From: Benincasa hispida
Lineage: Eukaryota; Streptophyta; Magnoliopsida; Cucurbitales; Cucurbitaceae
Direction: 5' to 3'
Assembly (NCBI RefSeq): GCF_009727055.1
Contig: NW_024064458.1
Coordinates: 763,245 to 827,244 of the forward strand
DNA: 64,000 nt
Position numbers and translations under genes: made by a program. A model generated the notes under the pieces. The model had not been told where the DNA came from, made no database searches, and was given only the letters and a program-made list of their open reading frames with translations. Shown here piece after piece: positions 43,902 to 55,179 of this stretch (position 1 is the first letter of the stretch; every line of letters starts with the position of its first letter).

Positions 43902-45836
43902 TGCGGCAGTCGGAAGGAAATTTTCGTGGCGTCGCAATGTTGGGCATAGTGTTGCAATGCCTCGAGATAGAAATTTCACGTAGTTCAGCTCTAGTTCGCA
44001 CGTGGTTTGTGGTCTGCCAGTCCGATTCAGTTCGTGGGTTCTCAGGATCGACCATTTTGGGTTCTTCTAGACCGATTTTTGGTCCGATTCGAGTGGTTTA
44101 GGGCTCGACCTGTTTCAAACTTGATGGATATTTTTTATGTAATATTTACCCTTTAAATTTTATTTAGATGTCCAATCCCGGTTCATCAACTGTTATTTTA
44201 ATATACATGTGATAGAATTTTATTTTTTATATATATACGTCATATTGTATGTCATATAGAATTAAGACCCACCATAGGTTATGCATTTAATTTCATGCAT
44301 CATCTATATTATAAGTGTTATAATATATGTTTATGAAGGATTTAAATTATATAGCATCATGCATCATATAGTATAAATGTTATTATATATGCATGCATGC
44401 ATTAATAGCATATTCATGCATCATTTATATTATAATTGCTACAATATATGATTTGATGTATGTATGGATGTATGCTATTGTATGTTTCATTATTTTATTA
44501 TATAAATGTTATATATATGCTAGTAATGAAATGAAATTGCATGAAGCATGAAACTACCTTAAGTTAATTTGTAAATGTCATATTGGTCAAAGTATGCGAT
44601 GTATGGTTTTAATTTATTTCATTTGTTTATAATCGTTATAACTAAATGAAATTATAATTAAAATCAATAATTAAGAGTTGCATGAAAAACATAGATTAAT
44701 AATCATTTTTTGAAATTGTTTTAAAATATGATTCACGTAGACCTAAGATCACGTTTCTAATGAGATTAGAAATTTAAGTTCAATCTTTTAATCGGTTTAA
44801 TAGGATTAAATTGATCTTAATAAAAGATTAACAATGTAACAAATGTATCTATAAGGGACCTTTTGTCTAAAGCAAGTTCTGTCTAGGCTAGGTTATTTAA
44901 ATTGATGGAAACGTAACACCCCTACCTGGGAACTTACCTAGAAAGGTAAATTAGATAGATTTGTTACATAGATACAAGTTTGATTAAATTTCATTAAAGA
45001 GTTTAATAGACCTTGATCAAAATTGTTGAACTATCCAAAGACAAATTTTGTTTTTGAGCAAATTAAACATCACTTAATTAAAATCAGTAGCCGGTTTTTC
45101 CTAAGTTAATTAACCCTAGGTAAAACACTCAGCGGGAGGAAAAGGGGGTATATGATACTTCATTTTATCTTCTTCATGTTTCTCGTTAAACTTCACCCTA
45201 TGAGATTTATACTCGACCTCGAGGCACCATGGGTGTCCCACTACGGGTGGCATTTGTATAGATCAATATCAAGGTGAATGGAGAAAGTGTTTATAGTAAG
45301 TGGAATGGGACATGTGACAACACATCCATCAGTCTCTTTCATTAGTTTGAAGTAAAGTTTCATGCATGGCCTCATGGCATCGTGAGTGTCCTCCTAAAGG
45401 ATGAAAATTTTGCATGACACTTTATTCAAACTCCAGTAATAGATAGGGTTACTTTAGTTTCGTGTCCCAATCAGTTTTTCCATATGGTTGGCTCATTGGG
45501 GGCAAAACTCCATGACCTAAAATGAGGGGTTACACTTATAAGAATTGTTAAGAGAGTTTAACAAATTTTGGACTTAACAACAATGACTGATAGTTACAGT
45601 AATAATGTATTGTTCTGTCTATTGATTAAGAATATCTCATTTCAATGAAAAGGCACTTGATTACCCTATGGTGACTTTTATCCTACCTCACTGAAACACC
45701 ATTGCAAAATAGATGTCATTTAGGGTACATTGGATTATTTTTGCTAAAACCGATTAGTTGTCTTAGTGGTTTAATGCAAATATACTAATATAAATAATTT
45801 ATATGTTTCAACAAATGTTTTTCTCTATGACTTCTG
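43902..45836 (+). other. K1 leader between PBS and gag
   Basis: About 1.9 kb continuing 40309-40684. It holds AT-rich degenerate repeats built on GCATCATNTATATTATAA at 44283-44475. Blocks homologous to the K2 leader are present (for example 44885-44945 with 56220-56280 reversed). A CACTACGGGTGGCAT block near 45240 resembles K2 55730 and 55885. No ORF is supported. Confidence 0.6.
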
Positions 45837-46650
45837 CGACATTAAATCTGCTCGTCACTAAAAAAAAATTAATGGGTGAAAACTACATTTCATGGAAAAT
45901 CACGATCAACACAATTTGAATAATCGATGACCTTCGTTTCATTCTGATGGAGGACTATCCTCCCATTCTAGCTCTCAATGCTGCTCGAAATGTTCGAGAA
46001 GCATAGTGTTGGACACAGTCAAGCGAAAAGGCCCGAGCATACAACTTGCTAGTCTTTTGTCTTGGCTAAGAAGCATGAGCCTATGCTCACAGCTTGTGAG
46101 ATCATGGAGTCCCCGAAGGGAATGTTTGGACAACCATCTACATAGCTCAGGCATGATGCTCTCAAACACATCTTCAATGCTCATATGCAAGAAGGGGCAT
46201 CTGTTCCAGAACATTTTCTCAACATGATGGTCCACTTCAAAGTGGTGGAGATGAATAGATTCGTCATCGATGAAGCCAGCCAGGTTAGCTTTATTTTCGA
46301 ATCTTTACATAAAAGTTTCCTTCACTTCCACAACAATGTTGTTTTGAATAGGATTGACTACAACATAACCACCCTCCTCAATGAGCTACAAACCTTCCAG
46401 TCCTTAATGAAAAGCAAGGGACAGAATGGTGAAGCAAATGTTACTTCATCCTCTAAGAATTTCCACAGAGGTTCAACCTCTGGGGCAAAGTTTGTACCTT
46501 CTTCCTTCAGCAATAAAAAGTGGAAGAAGAAGAAAGGTGGAAAGGGGAAAGCTAACCCACTGGCCACTGCTCAAAAGAAAGTCAAGGCTGCAAAGGGAAT
46601 CTGTTTCCATTGCAACTAAGATGGGCATTGGAAGAGGAACTACCCCAAGT
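45837..46650 (+). pseudogene. K1 copia gag with zinc knuckle
   Basis: From ATG 45837: MTSATLNLL, MGENYISWKITINTI, IDDLRFILMEDYPPI and NAARNVREA. In another frame ASVPEHFLNMMVHFKVVEMN, ASQVSFIFESLHKSF and ITTLLNELQTFQSLM follow, then a lysine-rich stretch and the zinc knuckle start CFHCN at 46600-46614 with HWKRN after a stop. This is the UBN2/gag domain of copia elements, broken by frameshifts and stops. The same protein is better kept in K2. Confidence 0.82.
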
Positions 46651-47321
46651 ACTTGACAGAAAAAAGAAGGCCAAGAAAGGTAAATGTGATTTTCTTGTAT
46701 TGGAAACATTTTTAGTGGAGAATGATAATTCTTCCTTGATTATAGATTCTGGTACCACTAACCATGTTTATTCTTCCTTTTAGGGACTTAATTCCTAGTG
46801 ACAACTTGATGCTGGTGAGATGACAATGTGGGTTGGATCTAGGCACGTCATCTTGTGTGGTAGTGGGAGGTCTCCAATTGACTTTACAAAATAAATTCAT
46901 TTTATTAGAAAATGTATATGTAGTTCCTAGTTTAAAAAGGAACCTAATTTATGTAAAGTGTTTGCTTGAACAATCGTACTGTATCAATTTTATTGTAAAT
47001 AAAGTGTTTATTTCCAAAAATGGTGTTGATATTTATTCTGTGAAACTAGAAAACGGCTTTATGTGCTACAACCGTTATCAACTAAGGCACTCCATAACAA
47101 TGAAATGTTTACATTTTTGGTAACTCAACATAAAGACTTAAAATTTCTCCTAAAGAAAATGTCAAACTTTGGCACCTAAGACTGGGACACATTAGTCTCA
47201 ATAGGATCGAGAGATTGGTGAAGAATAGACTTTTAAGTGAGTTAGAAGAAAATTCTTTATATGTGTTGAGTCATGTCTTGAAGGCAAAATGACTAAAAGA
47301 CCCTTTATTGAAAAAGGTCAC
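46651..47321 (+). pseudogene. K1 protease and GAG-pre-integrase domain
   Basis: CDFLVLETFLVENDNSSLII, then the active site DSGTTNHV (46747-46770). LQNKFILLENVYVVPSLKRN and LIYVKCLLEQSY follow, then LWHLRLGHISLNRIERLVKN around 47169-47228. The last is the GAG-pre-integrase signature. Several stops are present. It is cut at 47321 by the solo LTR. Confidence 0.83.
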
Positions 47322-50201
47322 TGTCACACCCCCCCAGACTACTCTCTTAGCCCAGGCAAGGACATGACTGCAGCAGTTATCAACCCTTTTATGACACTTA
47401 CTACCTACTAAATCTAATTAAGTAATATGATAATAACATGCAATCTCAAACACAACGGTTTGTCACTAAGGCTAAACAAACATTGACCATTAAACACAAA
47501 ACATTTACAGAATTTCACAACACAAATCTTATAAGTCCCAACTCCCAAACTTAGTCCTTACATGCAACAACTACAACATGGTGTACATTTATAGTAACCA
47601 CCTAGCTGACGAGTTACTAGAACTCCTGACTTTATGTGGCAGAGCAGATGCAGAGCTATTTTCGGGAGATCTGACCGCTACCTAGGGAAAGAAAATATTT
47701 AAAAATGGGGTGAGCTACTAGCTCATTGAATGACTTAAGAAAGAAAATAAGTTCTCATGCTTAAGTCTCAATAAAGAGATCATACTGAAACATGTGTCTT
47801 TACAGTAGCCTTGTACTTAAATGTAAACCTTCCAAGCATTAATCCTGTAAAGTTGTTATCATCATAAAACATTAAATTGATCCTTAGTTAAGAGTAACCC
47901 GGCTATGGTTAAATCCCAATGTCAAGCCTTAGTCAAAAGAAAACCCTTTTGCTCAATCCCTTGACGTCTAACTACCTATGTGCACGTGGTTATAAATAAG
48001 TATCGTCATACCTTAGGTACTACAGCTCGGATACCTTCTCCAAGTCCTTTAGTATCGAGCCTGAAGTAACAATAGTCATACTAAAACTTACTCTTTAAAG
48101 CATGTTTACCTAAACCCATAGTAACATGTCTTTAAAGGCTCTAACGCATGCTTTGTGTATATGAACACACATAAGTAGTTTTACAACATTCTTTCATACA
48201 TGACATACGTTTGAAAACCATAAACTCATAGTTTGCTTGGAAAACTACTTTGTAAAATAGCTAGCATGAGAATAATATTTCTTAAAATCATGGATTCTTA
48301 AAAACATTATAAATACTTAGTCACTCACAACTTTAGGTCTACTCCTTAAAGATTGATATGCTTCTAGAAATGGTGTCAATGAAGTTGACACAATAAAATA
48401 TGTTTAGCTACTAGCAATGGTCTCCCTTTTGAGACTAACTCTTAATTAAGTTTTCGTTTAGCCTTCCCCTAGAAGATCTTCAATCAAATGCATATTTGGT
48501 TATAGGTCAAGCACTTAGAAATTTCCTTGAGATTTAGGTTCTTGCTATGCGGGCAACACACCTCACAAACACATTCCCACTATGCAACCAACACTTGCTC
48601 TAAGTGTTCCTTTAGCCACACATGCTCATTCACATAGGCACCTATGCATCCTAGTCTTCAACGCAAGCCTTCTCAGCCCAAAAATCAGGTTAAACGTATA
48701 GGAGTGCTCAGCCTTTAGTCTGCTTGTGCACCTACTGTGAGCTGCCAATTTACTCAACCCAAGCAACTGCCTGCTTGTTCATAGAATTCCACATTCGACT
48801 TGCTTCATTAATAACTAAAATTCTAAAGCTCATCTCAAGAATTTTTCTTCTACGAACTTCTTTAGAATTGTCTTATGAAGGTTATCTAAAAATTTCAGCT
48901 TAAAACTCGTTGTTGTCGTCTTAGAGCCTCAATTCTTCATCGATGGCCCAGATTCACCTATGAACTGAACATCTTGTCACTTTCTTCCTTCTCCGGCCTT
49001 ATTTCGGTGGGATCTTCTCTCGACAGCATTGCCTCTGAAGCTATACTCATAGAGCTTTCCAACGGCACTAGGAACTCTTAATTTGCATCAAGGAATTTTT
49101 CAAACTGACCTTTTGAATTTCCTCCTCTCTTTTATACTATCGCCCACTGTTTATCATAAATGCTAAGTATGACACCTCCGCCTCAAGTGGGCTTAGTTTA
49201 AGAGATTAGGATAGTTGGTGCCTCTAATTAGTTTAAGATTGATTAATTCACCTACTATCAACGCATGCCTTCAACTAGGTCAACGAACACCATAGTTCTC
49301 ACCCAAACCTACTCCAACGCACGTGTTTTGTGCCTTAGCCTCCTATCGGCTTAAATCATCATCGCAACTCCAGCCCTTTCAACTCTACAAAGCCTGACCA
49401 ACGCAAGCTCTACTCATCGCATGCCAAGCTTAATCATTGCACACTTAGCCATTGCCCAAGCCAAGACTTGGTTGTCGGATGCCTTATCCACGCATAGGGT
49501 TGCTTGCACTCAACATGGCTTCTCTTGGCGTGCACATCCAATGCATAGCTTCTCCTCACTCGGCCACACTTTTTTTCCTTANCCATTGCTTGCTTGAACG
49601 CCTGAGGCTTGTCTTGTCGCAGCCCCCATCACAGGTTAACCTCTAAGGACTTGTCCGCACGCCACACCTCAACGCATAGTCTTGCCATCGCTTCCCCTAG
49701 CATGCGTGTGCTAGGCTGAATGCCCAGTCCCAAGCCAATGCCTCAGCCCCATCAATTGTGCGTCTTCTCTTTGACAACATTCAACTCCCTCCTACCGCAT
49801 GCATATAACCTCACGAGACTTGGTTGTCGCATGCCTTGTCCACGCATAGGGTTGCTTGCACTCAACATGGCTTCTCTTGGCGTGCACATCCAATGCATAG
49901 CTTCTCCTCACTCGGCCACACTTTTTTTCCTTAAGAGTCCAACTAACCTCAACAAATAAGTAAGGCCAACGCCCATGGCTCACCTCCAACCCCTAACACA
50001 AAACCAACTCATGGCTACACACTAACAACACTTAGCTAATTTCTAGATTCTCCAGAGATTTATGCTTCCAAACTTAAACATTTCTTCTAACTCTTCACCT
50101 TAGTCCCTACAATTAAACATTAGTTCTCACATTAACCTACTCACCATACTGGTCTCAGTAGTAAACATACACAAGCAGGGAAATTGGGTTCAGGGTTTAT
50201 A
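47322..50201 (-). mobile_element. Solo LTR, 2880 bp, Tekay/Del-like by size (inserted in K1)
   Basis: It is flanked by a perfect GTCAC duplication (47317-47321 and 50202-50206). Its left end TGTCACACCCCC would be the GTGTGACA 3' terminus of an LTR on the minus strand. The right end reads TATAAACCC on that strand (TG changed to TA). TATAAAAGAG on the minus strand near 49131-49140 could be the promoter. Length and ends suit chromovirus Tekay/Del LTRs, but without an internal region the family and strand are inferred. Confidence 0.7.
49465..49933. repeat. Direct repeat of 117 bp within the solo LTR, first copy ending at an N
   Basis: 49465-49581 and 49817-49933 differ at only two positions, both beginning GACTTGGTTGTCG and ending TTTTTTTCCTTA. 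The first copy stops exactly at the N at 49582. It may be a true LTR duplication or an assembly effect. Confidence 0.85.
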
Positions 50202-50206
50202 GTCAC

Positions 50207-51590
50207 AGAGCCAAATAACCTCTAGAGCTAGTACATTCAGACCTCTGTAGTCCAATGAATGTAAAAGCTAGGGGAGGTTGTGAATAATCACTTTTACTGA
50301 TGATTATACAAGATATTTGTTCATTTATTTAATGCAACATAAGAATGAATCTTTTGAAAAGTTCAAAGAATTCAAGGTTGAAGTTAAAAATGCATTAAGT
50401 AAAACAATAAAGACTTTTGATCTAATCGAGGTGGAGAGTTTATGGATCTAATATTCCAAAACTATTTGATAGTACATGGAATATTATCCCAACTCTCAGC
50501 AGAATGGTGTATTAGAATGGAGTATCAGAATGGAGAAATCGAACCCTGATAGACATGGTTCGGTCTATGATGAGTTAGACTTCCTTATCTGACTCATTTT
50601 GGGGTCATGCAGTGGAGACTGAAGTGTATATTTTGAATTGTGTTCCATCCTAGAGTGTTACCAGTACACCTTTGGATTTATGGAATGGTCGTAAAGCTAG
50701 TTTACGTCATTTTAAAAATCTAGCATTGCCAAACACATGTGCTTGAGGCTAATCCTGGGAAACTAGAATCTTGTTCAAAATTGTGCCTATTTGTAGGCTA
50801 CACCAAAGGAAGGAGAAGTGTTTACTTATTTGACCCAAAAGAAAACAAAGTGTTTGTATCAACAAATGCTACTTTTCTTGAAGAAGACAACATAAGGGAC
50901 CACAAGCCCCGTAGTAAAATTGCATTGAATGAACTTTCCAAAGAAACTATTGAACATTCAACAAGAGTTGTTAAAGAAGCCAACACCTCAACATAGTGGG
51001 AGGGATGTGAACCCACCTGTCTGTTACGTGGGTTTAACTAAAATCCTTGCTATGGTAGTTGATGGAGATGTTGAGGATGCATTGTCTTACAAGAAGGCAA
51101 TGGGAATTTTGACAAAGATGAGTGGTTCAAATCTAGTCAATGTACATCAATTCAATATGGGATCATGTAGACCAACCTGATGGGTTAAAACTTATAGGTT
51201 GTAAATGGATATACAAGAGAAAACAAGGTGCTGATGGGAAGGTGCAAACCTTCAAGGCAAGACTGGTGGCAAAGGGTTATACCCAGGTTGAAGGAGTCGA
51301 CTATGAGGAGACTTTCTCGCCTGTTGCCATGCTGAAGTCTATTAGAATCCTCCTGTCCATAGCTTCATATGGAGTAGCTTGAGGGATTCATAACCAAAGG
51401 TCAAGAGAAAAAGATTTGCAGGCTTATTTGGTCCATTTATGGATTGAAGTAGGCTTCTTGATCTTGGAACATAAGGTTTGATACTGCATTCAAATCTTAT
51501 GGCTTTGATCAAAATGTTGATGAGCCTTGTGTATACAAGAAGATCATCAACAGTTCAGTAGCTTTCTTCATGTTTGTACAATACAAAGCA
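50207..51590 (+). pseudogene. K1 integrase and partial reverse transcriptase
   Basis: The integrase resumes with ELVHSDLCSPMNVKARGGCE, FTDDYTRYLFIYLMQHKNES and FEKFKEFKVEVKNAL. Then come QQNGV-like and WGHAVETEV-like pieces, LCLFVGYTKGRRSVYLFDPK and NKVFVSTNATFLEEDNI. The RT follows with [40 protein letters not shown] and [20 protein letters not shown] deletion takes out the middle of RT, and IRFDTAFKSYGF and DEPCVYKKI follow. It ends near 51590 before the catalytic YVDD region. Confidence 0.85.
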
Positions 51591-51868
51591 ATAAGTTATT
51601 TGATGTTTTATTTCAAAATTAGTTGCATTAACCATAAACCACTAAACTAATATCCAGGGTTATCTTGTAGTTTAAACATATATGTAGAGACAGGGTAGAT
51701 CATGTTTAAGTGATAACCTAAATGGTCTGTAGTAGATGGATAAGACTGGATACCTTATCTTGGTGACACTATGAATATGGATCGCTTTGTAGGTGTTACA
51801 ATTGTTGTAAACTACTACAAATAATCTGATCTTGATCATTCATGTATAGACATGTGAGTGGGGATATT
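51591..51868 (+). other. LTR-like remnant next to K1
   Basis: GTAGTTTAAAC, GGATAAGACTGGA and CATGTGAGTGGGGATAT read in the plus direction like parts of the E-type copia LTR seen in reverse at 37000-37200. It may be what is left of the K1 3' LTR after deletion. Coding sequence is absent. Confidence 0.45.
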
Positions 51869-53696
51869 TGATGGAATGGTAGAAACACACAGTGGAAGCG
51901 ACGAAGATCGATAAGCATTCTAATGGATTAATCTTGGTAGAAACGAAAGCATGCTATAGCAGAATTTAATGGGTTTCAAGACATACCTTTGAAGAACCTT
52001 TGAAATCCCAATTTTCGGCTACTAAATCCTCCAAATCTCTGTACAAACCACCACATGGTCTTCCCTACTATTCTTTTGGTGCTCTAGATTGAGTTATGGG
52101 ACTCAAATTAAGTTGGAATCAAAGGGAACTTAGAGAATGCTTTCAGTAGCAACCCAAAATGAAGAACTTCTTCTTCAACTTGAATTTTCAGCTAAAATTC
52201 TATTGGTTTCAATACTCCAAAATCACTCCAATCTCTTCAATATATTGCAGACCATCATGCAAAGAGATTTACTACATGAGATGCAACTCATGCTTGGAGT
52301 AAATAAAGCTTGAAGATGTTGGGTTGTTTGTGAGCTACTTGAGGATGAAGTTGAAAAATCCAATTTTTCATTTTTGTGTTTTTCTATTTCCAAAATCCAA
52401 AATAGATTTTAAAAATCAAAATTTATTAATTTTACAAATTATTTTCATAAATTAATTTTCTAATAAAATTAATAAATAATTATTTAAACAATTTAAATAA
52501 TTCTAATTAATTTAATATCCAATACTAAATTAATTTTACACAATTTTATCTTCATATATTTAAATCATATTTTAAATATATATTCTCCAATTCCATTTGA
52601 TTCTAATTTGAATGTTTCAAATTAACTTATCACGCTACTCTAGAGCTAATCTATTTCCAAGCTACTAGTAGGGGACCTCGTGGACTTACAGATCATGGAC
52701 TCCAACGATCCGAGATTAATCGGCTAAACTCATTAGACCGATCTAACCCCCATTCGTTAACTAATGGGTCACTCCATTAAAGCCCATAGTTGAACTCCCA
52801 TCATTATAGATATATTATGTCCACTCGATATAACCATGATTAGTAAGTTAACCCTTCACAGATTGTTCGTAATAACGGCTGGGTCGAGTCTCTATTTTAC
52901 CCTCAAAATTACCTTTTGTTCCTTAAGTCCCCACTGATCCCCTAATGAACAATGGTTTTGTGATCCAATCAAACAAACCGAGTCCCTCCCAGGCCAATGA
53001 GAGGGCAGGGCCCCTTGTTCAAGACCTAAAATCAGCACTTAAAGGAACAACCACTCTACTATCCCTAAAAGTGGCTAGGAGTGAATTCCATCTTGCACCC
53101 TATGTCCCCAACTATCTATCCAGTCTTACCCCTGAAATGGGAGGTTATTGAGTCGATGTTGTTAAGCCAACGCTCACCTATGCAAATCTAAGGATAGTTC
53201 CAAATAAACAGGAATTCATAGTTAGTTGAGGATTAAGGTCAAGTTACCTATGTCATCGCTTTGAAATAGTCAGTCTTAAATAGTAAACAACATTATAAAG
53301 TAAGAGTGACTAATTTCATGGTCCGATCTTGTACAAACCCTTTTGCACAAGGACACCCCAACTTCTCATGTCCCAACATGAACGAATTAGGATCACTTCA
53401 TTTGTAGCACGTTACAACTCTTTGTAACAATTACAGAGTAGGCCGCATCCAATAGTGTTACCAAAATAAGGTACCCAAACTTATTCATATACTATATATT
53501 ATTTTGACTATTTACTCAAACCTGATCCACCTTTATGTCTCCACATAAAGTTCAAGTACTCATCCAATAGTCAAGGGACTTTTAGGTTTATTGGATTTCT
53601 ATCAAGCAAAACATCTATTCAATAACACCTTATTGAACTTTCAGAATAAGTTCCATTGTTTACAAACCATGAGTTTTAGGACATAAAACACAAAAA
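51869..53696 (-). repeat. LTR E2 of copia K2 (about 1.83 kb)
   Basis: It aligns with E1 throughout. The plus-strand left end is TGATGGAATGG. The right end reads GTTTTAGGACATAAAACAC, next to CCCACTT, the complement of the purine tract AAGTGGG. As the gag lies to the right on the minus strand, this is the 3' LTR. Confidence 0.8.
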
Positions 53697-54292
53697 ATCC
53701 CACTTGGACTAAAACTCCAGTGGTAACCTATATATTCGATATATAAGACTGAGTTTCTGAGTTTTGTAGAGGAATACAATAAACTAGGGCATCCCATACC
53801 CATTGTTTACCATTCGGTATCCTGTACCTGATATTTCTCCCACTTGCCCTAGATTATTAATCTGGTATTCCTAGTCCTACTAGGTGATTCTCAAACACTT
53901 TAGCTGAGAGAATCATTGTAGACACGTCAGTATACAATAGGCTTTTTAAGTAAACTATATGGGAATGCATCTTATTCTCAATAATGGCCAAGAAGCACAC
54001 TTTCTTCCCACTACATTGAGATACTCTCAACTCTTTGAGTAAGATGCATCTGACCTGTCTCAGCAACTCTTTGTTAACAGTCAGATCTAGATCTTTAAAC
54101 TTTGTATACTTTGATCTAGCCATTTAAATATCTAAATATTTACAAATGGTTTTTAACAGTTTGATTCTTAACATAAGTTGCTAGAACAACCATAATTTCT
54201 GAAAATGAACACTTCATTTATCACAAAAATATATACATTTTGTTGTTTACATGATTTATAAAAACAATCAGCAACTTTTCCCACTAGTTGAG
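53697..54292 (-). other. K2 region between gag and 3' LTR
   Basis: pol is absent. The stretch has two CCCACTT purine-tract complements (53699-53705 and 53838-53846, the latter CTCCCACTT). A minus open frame of 88 codons at 53857-54123 matches no retrotransposon domain I know. The element is therefore gag-only. Confidence 0.55.
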
Positions 54293-55179
54293 CTCAGCAA
54301 ACAGTCCCCAAGAACTAGTTAGCCTGTTTACCTTTCTCTACTCTCTTATCGACAAGATATTTAGGGCAGTTTCTTTTCTAGTGCCCTTCTTGATTGCAGT
54401 GGAAACACTTCCCTTTATCTGCAGTGTTATCCTTGCCTTTCTTTCTAGCAGGTTTCTTCTTCCCTTTCCCTTTGCCCTTCTTCACAGGAATACTCTTATT
54501 CTTCAAAGAGAAGGCAACATCAGGCTTAGACGACGTTCCTCTTTTCTCAACAATAGTAACATTTACTTCTGACTCTAGACCCTGTGTTCTCAACATTGTC
54601 TGGTAAGCCTGTAGCTCATTCCATAGAGTAGTCAAGCTATATTCAATTTTATTCATCAATGCATTCATGCAGAATTGCAGAAAACACTTTGGAATAGATT
54701 CCAGAATAAAACCAACTTGACTTCTCTGGTCCATGGTAGCACCGTTTACCTCTTGCCACATGAAAGTGGACCATCATGTCTAGGACATGTTCATGAACAT
54801 TGGTCTCCTCTTTCATGCGACTGTTGTAAACGTACTTGATGGCATCATGCCTTAGGGTGAAGGACGGTTGTCCAAACATCCATCGTAGAGATTCCATAAT
54901 CTCTTTGGCAATACTCATATGCTCATGCTTCTTCGCCAATACGTCAGATAGGCTGGTAAGGATATAGGCACGGGCTTTATCATTCGACCTAATCCATCTG
55001 TCATATGCAGCCCGAACATTTCGGGTTGTGTTAGAGCTAGGAATGGGAGGACAATCCTCAGTTAAGACAAATCGTAAATCGTCTATCACAAGTATTGTGT
55101 TCAAATTAGATTTCCAGGTCACGTAGTTATCCCCGATGAGTTTAACTGATGCCAACAATTGTATTAATGAACTCGTCAT
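54293..55179 (-). pseudogene. K2 copia gag with zinc knuckle
   Basis: From ATG 55177-55179 on the minus strand: MTSSLIQLLASVKLIGDNY, VTWKSNLNTILVIDDLRFVL, AAYDRWIRSNDKARAYILTS, DVLAKKHEHMSIAKEIMESL and HEHVLDMMVHFHVA. After a frameshift near 54745: VGFILESIPKCFLQF, YSLTTLWNELQAYQTML, a basic linker rich in KGKGKKK and the CCHC knuckle CFHCNQEGHWKRNCPKYL near 54355-54405. The codon start chosen matches that of K1. One frameshift and no pol make it non-autonomous. Confidence 0.88.

Larger units (their letters stand above)
39781..51590 (+). mobile_element. Ty1/copia element K1 with three nested solo LTRs
   Basis: LTR part (39781-40293), PBS (40296-40308), leader (40309-40684 and 43902-45836), gag (45837-46650), protease and GAG-pre-integrase (46650-47321), integrase and RT (50207-51590). 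Nested inside are B5 with D in the leader and a 2.9 kb solo LTR in the integrase region. The 3' end of pol is missing. Its gag is related to that of K2. Confidence 0.82.

Noticed and set aside
44283..44475. Possible CRISPR-like or satellite array in AT-rich repeats
   Set aside because: The units are degenerate and irregularly spaced with no spacers; simple AT-rich repeat of a copia leader.
53857..54123. 88-codon minus ORF after the K2 gag
   Set aside because: No retrotransposon domain is recognisable and the region between gag and LTR appears to be noncoding after pol loss.
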